Below are positions 1 through 9,720 of a stretch of DNA of 64,000 nucleotides, piece after piece. This DNA comes from Membranipora membranacea. Lineage: Eukaryota > Bryozoa > Gymnolaemata > Cheilostomatida > Membraniporidae. Within the stretch, counting starts at the first letter, position 1; every line of letters begins with the position of its first letter. The stretch lies in contig OU612071.1 in assembly GCA_914767715.1 (NCBI GenBank), positions 3,100,001-3,164,000 of the forward strand, read 5' to 3'. The position numbers and the translations under genes were made by a program. The notes under the pieces are model-generated. The model saw nothing but the letters and a program-made list of their open reading frames with translations, was not told where the DNA came from and did no database searches.

Positions 1-1098
1 AAAAGTCTTATCACTGATGTTACAGTCTGTGTCAAGATACATCTGAAGGACATTCCAGGCTCTCTGGTTACATGAATCATCCGGTGATGAACTGAATGTC
101 ACTGCAGCTGAGTTGCATAGAGTGAAAGCCTGAAACAATCAAATTATAGTCTTATATATCTAACTGTGTAATCAGAGTGACTAAATTGTGATTCACAGAA
201 CTTGGGTAGATATGTTATAGGACATCATGAGTACTATGCATTTAAAAACACTGTTTTCAAGTACCTTATGAGGGTTAACATAGGTGCAGTGATTCCTTAG
301 TATTTAATCATCATACCCAAATTTAGCACCTATAGCCTACAGGATATTCATTTATTTTGAATAAATTGCTCACCTTGAGAGCATCTTGCCACTCTCCTTT
401 GGAAACAAACTTAACCTCATAGAACTCAGCTAGATCATTCAGATGTGGCTTCTGTGACTCGAAATCTTTAATGCCTCTCTTCATGTAAGATTTCTGAAAT
501 GACTTCTTAATCTGATCGCTCATCTTTAAATATTAGAGGTTCAAAATTTACTTTAAAACAATTGCTGTTAGCTGTTAACTTTTAGAAAAGTGCAATAAAT
601 ACAAATGTACATAGTAATGATTACCATTTTGTCATTGCATTGTGGAGGTGGGGGAGGGATGAGGGGAAGAATCATGCTTACCGCTCTCATCAGAGGTGGT
701 GATAGGTTCGCTACAAGAGCCTCTACTGCTGCTTTCTGTTCACTTCTTACAGACATGAGCTTCAGCTGCTGTTCTGGTGTTAGATTATCTAGTAGAGCCT
801 TCACTGTGTCTGTGTGACCTCTCTGTGATGCCCTGTATAAAACTGTCTCACCATCCTTATCCTCTATAGAGATGAGCTGCAGCTGCTGATCTGGTGTTAG
901 ATTATCTAATAGAGCCTTCACTGTGTCTGTGTGACCTCTCCGTGATGCCCTGTATAAAGCTGTCTCACCATCCTTATCCTCTATAGAGATGAGCTGCAGC
1001 TGCTGATCTGGTGTTCGATTATCTAATAGAGCCTTCACTGTGTCTGTGTGACCTTCCTGTGCTGCAAGTAATAAAGAGTCTGATAAGCGAAGATCCAT
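1..1098 (-). CDS. Paralogue 1: ankyrin / TPR-like / GlnD-like nucleotidyltransferase gene (5' part only)
   Basis: Partial gene that continues beyond the left edge. Three exons are visible. Exon 1 is 1098-682 (139 codons), starts at an ATG with an in-frame stop 5' of it, carries three ankyrin units and ends before a GTAAGC donor. Exon 2 is 523-374 (50 codons), with an AAAG acceptor and a GTGAGC donor. Exon 3 starts at 129 after a TTTCAG acceptor. All junctions are phase 0. Exon 3 encodes the same residues as the start of the large exon of the gene at 19562-24171, with a few substitutions (for example Tyr to Cys, Trp to Cys). The catalytic nucleotidyltransferase motif should lie just outside the window, so whether this copy is active cannot be judged. 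Introns are 158 and 244 bp, almost the same sizes as in paralogue 2. The close match and shared intron positions indicate a local gene duplication about 23 kb apart. Confidence 0.75.
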
Positions 1099-1511
1099 TA
1101 TTCTGCTCCTTCCAGTAGGTGGTTCTTATGTCTGATACCTAAATAATATAAATTTCAATGATTATAATGAGCAGCATTGAAAAGTAAATATCAGTGCAGA
1201 TTTCAAAGGTTAATCTACAGATGGTTGTTTTGAGTTGATCTGTGGAGTCCTCTTGGCATAATTCAGTGCCAGAAAGAAGGAGGGAGAGAAGTTTTATATA
1301 AATCACAATCCAGTCATCCACACAAACCTTGATTTTGGATCGTGATTCAATACTAACTCCTTCTGTTACTACACTATTCAGTCTTATTACGCTACAAACA
1401 ATTAGGTCCTTACTGTATATTGTGTTATTTCACAAATCTATGGATGGAATTTGTTTATGACCGAGAAAAATTTTCCAAGATTAATGTGGCAAAGTTACAT
1501 TGTTGTTGAAA
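1099..1511. other. 5' flank of paralogue 1, no gene seen
   Basis: This stretch holds the presumed 5' UTR and promoter of the minus-strand ankyrin gene. Codons upstream of the ATG at 1098 contain an in-frame stop, supporting that start if no further 5' coding exon exists. I see no convincing TATA box or further coding exon. Confidence 0.3.
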
Positions 1512-2066
1512 CCAGGGGTTTTAGAATAACTGATACAACTAAACTCAATACAATCAATAGAACAGGCTCACCTCAACTCACTGCTACAAAGTCTGACTTG
1601 CTCAAGCAAGATCTTCTCAGCACAGAGCTCTTAGTGGATTGTCCTCTCTACAAGCCACCAGCCTTTTGGTTGACTCTACAAGTAATATAATCCTCATATG
1701 AGTAATCTAGCTGTCCTCATGAGTATACATATTGCACAGTAAATAGTCATAAGTAGAGTCGCACTCCCAATCTTGCCTTCTTTGTTTTTCTTTGCTTTTT
1801 AGGCTTTGTCTACTTTTGTTGTTGTTTTTTGTGTTTCTGTCTGGATCCATATATGTAATAATAATATATATATGCAGTTGGTACAAAGGTATTATATGAT
1901 TCCTCGGTACGAAATGTGATAGTAGTCTGTTTGCCGCTACCTGGCTGAATGGTTTCTGGCTGCGTCATGTTATTTATACTTTTGTATTCCAACTACATGT
2001 AAAAATGGGAGTTGCCTTCATTTATGTGTGGTGTGGCAAACTCCAAAGTAATATATGATGCCTTTT
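1512..2066 (+). repeat. Interspersed repeat, one arm of a long inverted duplication (partner 16436-17213)
   Basis: The segment matches, in reverse complement, the block at 16436-17213. Shared landmarks include the AGGGGTTTTAGAA start, the direction-reversed TTGCTCAAGCAAGATCTT / AAGATCTTGCTTGAGCAA words, the GGATCC plus AT-rich centre, and the TACATGTAAAAATGGGAG end. The copy here lacks about 200 bp present in its partner (see 16525-16727). No coding capacity is evident. It is probably an old non-autonomous element or a dispersed segmental copy. Confidence 0.6.
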
Positions 2067-2720
2067 AGAATCAGGGAGGGTGGGACAGGTGGAGCTTGCA
2101 TTCATCAAAATTGACCAATCAGAGCTCAGTATTTGCTCTCAATCATGGGTTCTGGACTGAAAATATTAAGACTTTTTTCAGTCTGACATGGCATTTTTGT
2201 AACTAGTTATCTCACTCTTATTCTCTCAGATATGATGCTATTGGCCCAGCCTAAATACATGTCAATCAATCCATAGTTAAATAATATCACCTGACCTCAA
2301 GCACAAGAGCTGATTGCAGCAGTGCTGGTAAACATTGAGATTAGCATAAAAAAGTTTCAACTAGGTGTTTTTGATCACCTGTGTATCTGCACTAATAATA
2401 GCATGTATTCTTGGTGTATTGTCATAAACGCCTCCCTCCCTAAACACGCTTTTATTATACAAGCATCATAGATTTCATCAAGCCATTAATATATGTGTGT
2501 CTGTTTTCATTACGTAGTAATATGCTAAAGCCCACCCACCTTTTTATTACGTGGAGGGTTACTCAGAGTCATGAGGATTTTCGCCCATGTCCATTGGCAA
2601 TTCAATCTATTTTCTATGTAGCCTATATGTTACCATTCAGGGCATAAAAGTCCGTGCACAGCACTTTTTAATCATTTCTTAATCTCAATACGAACTCAAT
2701 ACAACTCTTGCACTTTACCC

Positions 2721-2845
2721 TACTATTAATTCCTATGCGCTAGCTACGAAGAATTAACTAGAATCAGAAAAAGCCGCACAAGTTGACATTCATACTAAAT
2801 AACTATCAGTATTAATTCCTATGCGCTAGCCACGCAGAATTAATG
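2721..2845. repeat. Direct repeat of an imperfect palindrome
   Basis: The sequence TATTAATTCCTATGCGCTAG occurs at about 2723 and again at about 2812. In both copies it is followed within a few bases by AGAATTAA, so each copy can form a short stem. It may be the footprint of a small palindromic element or a local duplication. Confidence 0.45.
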
Positions 2846-3074
2846 CTGCACAAGTTCAATCAGACATATCCGCTAGTTCACTCAATTACTATAAACAAAG
2901 CACCAGTCAGAATGACAGCTCTCGACATGCACATGTTGTGATTAGCCTCGCTCGAGTTAACACTCACACAAGTTGTGTATTGAAACAACCATCCGCTGGT
3001 TAATAACCAATTGCTCCGCAATCCTGTGCTATGACATAAGTACATGTTAATCCCAGTCAACAGAACCCTCGCAA

Positions 3075-3076
<2 letters not shown>

Positions 3077-3106
<30 letters not shown>
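3077..3106. repeat. (TA)15 microsatellite
   Basis: An uninterrupted run of TA dinucleotides, 30 bases long, is directly visible. Confidence 0.95.
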
Positions 3107-3108
<2 letters not shown>

Positions 3109-3295
3109 AATCAGCTAATTGACTAACTTAGATCAGAATAGGAGTTATCCTCCCTCGACGCACCTGTCAGATAACTCCCACTTCCGCTCATTCAGTCTAA
3201 ACTCAAGTCAGTTTGTGTGATTACAAAAGCATTATGCCCTGCCCAACCCAACATACATGTTTCATGTTGAACTCAGGCCTAGTTGTTAGTAATTC

Positions 3296-4116
3296 ATACC
3301 AAAACTGAAATATTTACCAAGATTTTACGGCAAAATACTGCACCTTTCTGTAAGGTGTTTAGCTTTAATTATGACATAATTGGCATTTAAATACTATCAA
3401 TACATTTTTGAACATGTTAAGAAACCTCACTCATGTATATTTAATGAAGATATATCTCTCCCTTCTGTAAATCTGATATAAACTTTTAGTTTTCTCAATG
3501 GATTCTTCATATAGAGTTACCTCCCTTGTGTAAACTGTTGTGTGCGCTATTGTGTACATACGAAAGGACAACTTTTTCAACAGTACCTATGATTGTTAGC
3601 AAAAAAGGTCGAGTGCAATCTTCATATATCCCACCCACCCTGTTAGAATTTGATTAATATTCAAGATTGCATTGTGAAACATGTTGAATATTGATTGAAG
3701 CTGTTCTGAGTACGAAAAAAACCTATTCCAGTAATTGATTCAATTTATAGAGTGTTTAACTGCATTAGATCAGGGAAGGTGAGATATATGGAGATTGCAC
3801 TCAACTTGTCACGTGAACTTGTTGTCTACAATCATAGGTACTGTTGAAAAGTTGTCTTCTCATGATTACATAATGGTTTATGGCAAGGGAGGTAATTCTA
3901 TATGAAGAATTCAGTGGAAAAACAAAAATTTTACATAAGATTTGCAGCAGAGAGAAATACATCTTTATTGAACATGGATGAAAATGATTTATTAACATGT
4001 TTAAAAATATATTTATGATATTTAAATGCCTATTTCGTCATAAGTAAAGCTATACATCTGAAAGAAAGGTGGCGTTTTCCGCCCCATAATCTTTGAAAAT
4101 ATTCACGTTTTGGTAT
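3296..4116. repeat. Large foldback element with about 346-bp inverted arms
   Basis: The left arm (3296-3641) is matched in reverse complement by the right arm (3771-4116), leaving a spacer of about 130 bp. Paired landmarks include ATACC / GGTAT at the outer ends, the 16-base word GTACCTATGATTGT and its complement ACAATCATAGGTAC, TTCTTCATATAGA / TCTATATGAAGAA, and CATATAT / ATATATG at the inner ends. Arms look roughly three-quarters identical by eye. No transposase is encoded, so this looks like a non-autonomous foldback or MITE-type transposon. A transcript through it would form a long hairpin. Confidence 0.7.
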
Positions 4117-4466
4117 AAGTTAATACCATAAACATATAAATACTCAGTGTCCTCTCTAATTCAGTGACGCGACATCACTGCGCTATTCACTTTTTCTCTG
4201 TAGTGCCACTGCGTTTCATACCCAAGAATTGTTGGACAATTCTGTACAATTCTAGAAATTGACCCATATATCATTACCCAACCAACAACCATTATTGTGT
4301 AATTGACCCTGACTGCTAAATAAATTAAATTCATTATTGCTATTGTATAGTTATAGTATAAGCATTTACAATTCTAGTCAATATTATATAATTGGATTGA
4401 AATTGTATTCAATGATTTTGTATTTAGATGACCAGGCAAGATCTCCTGTAATGAATAGATATTGCT
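4117..4466. other. Non-coding interval
   Basis: AT-rich DNA with no recognised gene or repeat. The ORFs here start and stop without splice signals or family similarity. Confidence 0.3.
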
Positions 4467-4530
4467 GTGCAAGGCAGCATCAAAGTCTAAAGCTTGGGAG
4501 GCCCAGGTTCAAATCCCCACCGGGGCAAAT
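4467..4530 (+). repeat. tRNA-like B-box sequence, probable SINE remnant
   Basis: GGTTCAAATCC at about 4507-4517 matches the RNA polymerase III B-box consensus and is flanked by CCC...GGGG pairing as in a T-arm. No good A-box or acceptor stem pairs with it, so it is not a functional tRNA gene. It precedes a block (4784-5205) that recurs near another tRNA-like fragment at 28.2-28.9 kb, which suggests a SINE-type family. Confidence 0.4.
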
Positions 4531-4783
4531 CTTTTCTCTTTGTCATGATGGTAATCGAAAGCATTCCATTCGAATTGTCCGCACACAATTTTTGTAAGCA
4601 CAGAAAACTCTTTCTAATGAGTAGGATGACCCGACAAAATACTTATGTTCAACTCTTCTGTGTTGTGCCATACACTACGTTATATTTTGTGCAATCTGTT
4701 AATATTGGCAGCAACTGCATAAATAGAATACATCAGCTAAACTATGCTAGCAGAATTATCAGAAAACTTTGCTACTATAAACA

Positions 4784-5205
4784 ATGTACAACATCGCTCA
4801 CCAGTTGAGCGAGGGATTACTTTGTATCAATTGTGGGCTCCCTGCACACAAAGCTGTCTTCAATTTCTTCAGAGAAAATACAGCAATTTTCAATTTTAAA
4901 ATTCTCATCGTCAGACTTAATTCTTCAAAACAACTGGACCATGGTGTTATCTACTCATCCCTGCATAGAATGACCCGTGTGCTTGAGTTTTGGTTTTGTT
5001 TTGATAGGCTGATGAGTTTTAGTTTGTTATTGCTTGGAGTTGTCTGCCCAAAGCACCTTATCTGAGTGGCCAACTCCAAATTTTTGTACTGAATTGAAGT
5101 CTAAATTCTTATATTGATTTTTCATTTAAACTGACTAAATCTTTCTTCAGCTTTCAAACACTCAATCTTCAATCTTCAGTAAAATACGCAAGGAGCCCCA
5201 ATTGT
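4784..5205 (+). repeat. Interspersed repeat related to 28230-28900
   Basis: Words shared in the same order with 28.2-28.9 kb include CTGTCTTCAATTTCTTCAGA, CAATTTTAAAATTCT, TATTGATTTTTCATT, AACACTCAATCTTCAGTAAA and GAGCCCCA. The copy at 28.3 kb carries an extra 239-bp element, so this copy represents the uninserted state. No coding capacity is recognised. Confidence 0.55.
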
Positions 5206-5464
5206 CCTACATGCCTAAGTGGAGAGAAGTGATATGTGAATGAGGCCATATTTTCCACAGAACCACTGACAACTGAAAATATGCTGACTGATGCTAAAAA
5301 AACTCAAACTTTGTGTCATAGCAAGTAGTATGAGTACTGATTATTGGCATAGTCTAAACCACTGTTGTGAGCAGATATTTAGACTGAGTCCCCAGTACTT
5401 TCAACTTTTCCTGTTCAGTCCTATTATGTCATAATATCTTTGAATCCTTTCTACTCAATCTGCT

Positions 5465-6283
5465 GTGGGTGGACACAGATACCGAGGATGCCGACCACTT
5501 GATGGATTTATGACTGGCAGAAGTGAAAGCCTACCCCAGGAAGCCTCTGCTGAGAATCTTGGTGACAAAGTGCTGCTGGCCCCACGTTGTGGATTGAGAA
5601 TCGGCGCATGGAATGTGCGATCGATGACAGAGGATTCAAAGGTTGAAGAGGTGATTAAAGAAATGAAGAGATTTAAATTAGAAGTACTTGCAGTAAGTGA
5701 AATTAGATGGCTAGGACACGGAGAAGAGAAGCTCAGAGAGGGCTACACAATGGTATATTCTGGAAGAGATAATAATCTACGCTATCAAGGTACTGGCATC
5801 ATTATGACCAAGAAAGTGCGACAAGCGCTAGTAGATTGGAAGCCGATTAATGAGAGGCTAGTTACAGCACATTTCAAAGGAAAATACACCAACCTTTCTG
5901 TTATTTCCTGTTATGCTCCAACAAATGAGGCTAAGGAAGATTCCAAGACTGGTTTTTATGACCGCCTGCAAGAAATCAGTGACAGGTGTCCGAAGCATGA
6001 TGTCATTCTCATTATTGGGGACTTGAATGCAAAAGTGGGAACTGATAATCAGCACTACGAGAAGTTCATGGGTACAAATGGAAAAGGAACTCAAAATGAA
6101 AATGGTGAACTACTCACACATTTCTGTGCATCCAACGGCATGGTCATTGGAGGGACAATATTTCAGCATAAAGATATACATAAGTTTACTTGGACATCGC
6201 CTACAGGACATCAGAATCAAATCTATCATGTGCTTATGAACATGAAATGGAGGAGCTCTAACTCTTCTTCCGGTAATCAGTAA
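5465..6283 (+). pseudogene. Non-LTR retrotransposon endonuclease domain fragment
   Basis: This encodes about 272 residues. Family hallmarks are RIGAWNVRSM near residue 50, SEIRW (catalytic Glu), YAPT, GDLNAKVG (catalytic Asp and Asn) and FTWTSP. The terminal motif that normally reads Asp-His reads Tyr-His (QIYHVLMN), so a catalytic aspartate is lost. The frame then ends in unrelated sequence, indicating a deletion junction near 6250-6310. Once it nicked DNA to prime target-site reverse transcription; here it should be inactive. Confidence 0.7.
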
Positions 6284-6311
6284 AATATTTCTTAAAATAA
6301 TTCATCTGAGG

Positions 6312-7055
6312 ATGGCTACAGTATTTGAGGAACATAAGATTTTAGATGACGAGCAAGTAGCATTTAGAGCTGGTAAAAGCTGCACAGACCATATATTTAC
6401 ACTCAGGAATATATTAGAACAGTGTCAGGAATGGAGATTCCCCCTATATGTGAATTTTATCGATTTTAGTAAAGCATTTGACAGTCTACATAGAGACAAG
6501 CTTTGGAAGATTTTAGAATACTACGGCATACCTACCAAGTTGATCAGTCTCATTCGCATATTTTATGACAACTACAAATGTTCGGTGAAGCAACAGGGAG
6601 TAGAAGCTTGGTTCGATGTCAAGACAGGAATCTGCCAAGGGTGTGTTATATCCCCTTTCCTCTTTATAATTGCCACAGACTTCATCATGAAACAGACCAG
6701 TGCACAACACAGGAGCGGAATGGGATGGAACATCACAACTAAATTGAATTATCTGGCTTATGCTGATGACATAGCTCTCTTCGCTACGACCTGGAGAGGC
6801 ATGCAGGATTATACAGAACAGCTATCAGAAACAGCAAAGGACATAGGATTGAGGATAAATAAAGAAAAGACTAAGGTACTAAAGGCTGGAGTACATACTG
6901 CAGCGTCTGCTAGCATAAAGCTTGATGGAGTGGAATTACAGTATGTTGAACAGTTCACAAACCTCGGAGGCCGAGTAGACAAGGGTGGGGGACTAGATGG
7001 TGATGTCACAGAGCGTATAAGAAAAGCTACAGTGGCCTTTTACAGACTAATTTAG
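6312..7055 (+). pseudogene. Non-LTR retrotransposon reverse transcriptase fragment
   Basis: The frame carries the finger and palm motifs in order: FRAGKSCTDHI, FIDFSKAFDSLHR (first catalytic Asp), GICQGCVISPFLF, and YADDIALFA (catalytic Asp pair), followed by the thumb-like LGGRVDKGGG segment. It stops at 7055 and is preceded by stops, so only this middle portion is open. It continues after a stop into 7113-7559. Confidence 0.75.
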
Positions 7056-7112
7056 GTTTGGAACAGTTCTTCAATTAGCAATCATCTGAAGATTAAGATC
7101 TTCAAATCTAAT

Positions 7113-7559
7113 GTGATATCAGTTCTACTCTATGGATGTGAAACTTGGAAGCTCACTAAATTTCAAATGGAGAAACTACAAGTCTTCCAAACTAAGTATA
7201 CCAGGAGAATACTAAAGCTGAGATGGTTCCAAAAGACTACCAACAAGGATCATCTTGAGAAAACCAAGCAACACATGATGGAGCACGCTCTGGAAAGTCG
7301 AAGATGGCGATATCTGGGGCACACTTTGAGGAGAAAGGATTCAAGCATGGCTGTAAGTCTCGGCTGGGCTCCGGAAGGAAAGAGACTGCCAGGAAGACCG
7401 AAAGAAACTTGGATGAGAGTGGTTATGAAGCGATTGGAGACAGTTGGTGTGAAGACCTGGAATGAGGCAGCAGATATAGCGAAAGATAGGGAGATGTGGA
7501 AAGCAACTGGGAAGCTGTTATGGGAGCCGCTATGTGTCACGAGACATTCAGCATCATAA
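7113..7559 (+). pseudogene. C-terminal tail of the RTE-like reverse transcriptase
   Basis: The frame opens with VLLYGCETW and includes RRWRYLGHTLRR and GRPKETW, the usual end of such polyproteins. It follows the reverse transcriptase piece after a short gap that contains a stop, consistent with mutational decay of one original frame. The element ends shortly after the stop at 7559. Confidence 0.7.
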
Positions 7560-7570
7560 GTCAAAGTAAG

Positions 7571-8019
7571 TCATATCTGTAATATTGTGCACAGGCCTCT
7601 CACTTGTTTCCTGGTAGTTATCTTCAAGATTTTATGAATCACTTACTTGGCAATGCTCCCAAATGATAACATTTGACCTTGTTTATTAATTTGATTTGGC
7701 GGCTTATAGTCTAGTCTTATAGTCAAATCCTTTAACCCAAAGGTGCAACTGTAACGCTGCTGAGCATTGGTCTGAATTTCGGAAAGGTCAATTTTCTGGC
7801 TGAAGTTTTATTTTGTGTCGACAGCGTGTAAAGCGAACTTCTTTTGTGAAAAATTAACTTTTCTCAATTCTCAAGATCGATATTGTGTGAGGTAACCTTG
7901 ATACAAATCACGCTCAGCTCATTCAATATCACTTCTGTTATTTCGGAAAATGTGGGTGTATATGAAGAAATCGATACCCTCAAATTGTCAGACTAATATT
8001 AATTACTGTAATAAATGAT
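7571..8019. other. Non-coding interval
   Basis: No gene, splice-flanked exon or repeat recognised between the RTE-like element and the SINE. Confidence 0.3.
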
Positions 8020-8205
8020 CTTGTCTTGCGGTTAATCTGCCAAACTGTTAATATTGATTGGAGAGGTACACACCCGAGGGTGCTGGGGGCTGGAACAATC
8101 AACAATGAAAGCTCCCCCAGTGGGACTCGAACCCACAACTCCTGCGGCACTAATCGTGTGGCAGTGAATAGCAAGCGCGCTAACCGATTACGCCATCTCA
8201 CCATC
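8020..8205 (-). mobile_element. tRNA-derived SINE (minus strand)
   Basis: On the minus strand the head at 8202-8111 shows an A-box-like TGGCGTAATCGG and a perfect B-box core GGTTCGAGTCC inside a closed T-arm (GTGGG...CCCAC). The spacing between D-arm and T-arm is too long, and the presumed acceptor strands do not pair, so it is not a working tRNA. A non-tRNA body follows at about 8110-8020. RNA polymerase III would have transcribed the ancestor and a LINE would have mobilised it. Confidence 0.65.
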
Positions 8206-9306
8206 CCCAAAATTAGAAAGTATCACAAGTTATGTGGCAGTGCTGGTACTCAGGCTCTGCTGCATTGATCAGTCATGGTTTCCTAAGTTGTCTCCTCCGA
8301 TCATAGAGTTACCTCTTGTGATAACCAATGCAGACAGCCAGTGCAGTGCAATGTAATCACCCAGTTTATATCCAAATTTTAAGCTCAATATTGTCCAGAT
8401 TCATCTCTGTGTTTCTTTTGCAGTGATCAAAGCCAGTGCAACATAACTGAATTTTTTTTTGGTAATCCTTATAGTTAGAGCCTCAGCAATTGGTCTGAAC
8501 CAACTCTTTGTAATAGTAATGCAATAAACTGTTCCCATTATATGAACTCTGTAGAGAGGGTCAGGGATGAGGGCAGGAGATTCATACTCCGCTCCTGCTC
8601 TGCTTGTAAACAAGCAAACACAAAGAAGCCATGATGATTATTCAAGCAAATGAATATAGAGATAGTAGATAATATACCGAAAATGTTAACTATGAACTAA
8701 TAACTCAACTCAGGCAGGCTCCGTCCAACTTTGCTCCTTTCGATTTCCCTTCACATTAGCATTACAGATTTCCAGCATAAATTTGACAAATAACCTTGTC
8801 ACTATGGATTGAATAGGTAGGTCAGATATCGGGTTTATCTTAAGGTTTGGATTCGGGCTGGGTACTGATATGTGTGACTAACACCAACACATTTCTGAGT
8901 CTGCGTTCCGCTGACCTCTGGTGAAACCATTAAATTTTTGATAAATTATACAGAGAGTGGCGCAGTAAAAGCGTGGGGTCATACCATGACTGCAAAATGA
9001 GAACAACAGACTTGAGCAACCATACAATGATCAGCCAATACCAAATCAATCATCTGATCTGATGATGGATTTAACTGTCTACCCAGCATATTAATTATGT
9101 AAGCCACTGATGATTCAACTTCAGTAGACACAACATATTTTGCTTATTTCATTTTGATCGTGATTCCGACAAGATGTTATTAACATTCTCTATAGTGCAT
9201 GGTTAACATATTGAAGAATGAGCACGTTTGAAAGCAAATCTAACAGGGCCTTCCCAAATTACTATTTGAATGAACAGATAGTATTATAGAGATTGTGAAG
9301 GAATCA
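8206..9306. other. Non-coding interval
   Basis: About 1.1 kb with no recognised coding, RNA or repeat feature. Confidence 0.3.
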
Positions 9307-9558
9307 GGTTTTCGGTATCATTCTAGATTTCTAGGTCTAGTTTAGAAATTCTGTCATGAGGTTTATTAACAGAAAGTTGAGATTGGAAGGTACTAAAAAG
9401 GTACTATTTTGTATATACTATCCTTAAAATAGTAGGTTTTAAGTACATTCACATCTTAAATTTGTGTGGAATGAGTTGAATCTTGGCCACATGTGGTTAA
9501 TAAACCTCATAGCAGTTTTGTAAACTAGACCGAGAACTCAAGAATGATACCAAAAACC
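9307..9558. repeat. MITE-like element with about 63-bp terminal inverted repeats
   Basis: The left end (9307-9370, starting GGTTTTCGGTATCATTCT) pairs with the right end (9496-9558, ending AGAATGATACCAAAAACC); both contain the word GAGGTTTATTAAC or its complement. The interior holds a second short palindrome around ACTATTTT...AAAATAGT. No protein is encoded. Length (252 bp) and structure fit a non-autonomous DNA transposon; I could not define a target-site duplication with confidence. Confidence 0.65.
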
Positions 9559-9710
9559 TCATCCCTTAACAATCATTTGAAGTTTTCTTTCAGAATTTGG
9601 TAAATAATGGGACTGTTTTTGGTATGCATAGCTGTCTCCCATTTTATTGTAGGAGGACAACTTGTCACATAGCCATAACCTAAGGTAGGAGATGCCTATG
9701 CAATAAGTAC

Positions 9711-9720
9711 GGGGGGGGGG
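9711..9720. repeat. Poly-G run
   Basis: Ten consecutive G bases, followed by AGGG. A simple homopolymer prone to length error in sequencing. Confidence 0.9.

Larger units (their letters stand above)
2067..3295. other. Non-coding interval with short repeats
   Basis: No gene is recognised. Two copies of a near-palindromic word (TTAATTC...GAATTAA flanking ATGCGCTAGC) lie about 88 bp apart at 2724-2755 and 2814-2845. A pure TA microsatellite lies at 3077-3106. The rest shows nothing I can name. Confidence 0.4.
5465..7570 (+). mobile_element. Degraded RTE-like non-LTR retrotransposon
   Basis: The block contains, in order, an apurinic-type endonuclease domain (5465-6283), a reverse transcriptase with a YADD catalytic box (6312-7055) and the C-terminal tail typical of RTE-like elements (7113-7559). 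The three pieces are separated by stops, and the stretch between endonuclease and reverse transcriptase is missing, so the copy is dead. The clade name is assigned by general resemblance of the endonuclease opening (GAWNVRSM), the Tyr-Ala-Asp-Asp box and the LLYGCETW motif. It is not from a database search. Confidence 0.75.

Noticed and set aside
605-817. Plus-strand ORF opposite the ankyrin exon
   Set aside because: It is the antisense shadow of the 117-bp ankyrin repeats and has no family features. The same applies to the plus-strand frame at 23804-23992.
8111-8202. Minus-strand tRNA gene
   Set aside because: The A- and B-box motifs are good, but the D-arm to T-arm spacing is too long, no anticodon stem forms and the acceptor strands do not pair. 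It is called a SINE head instead.
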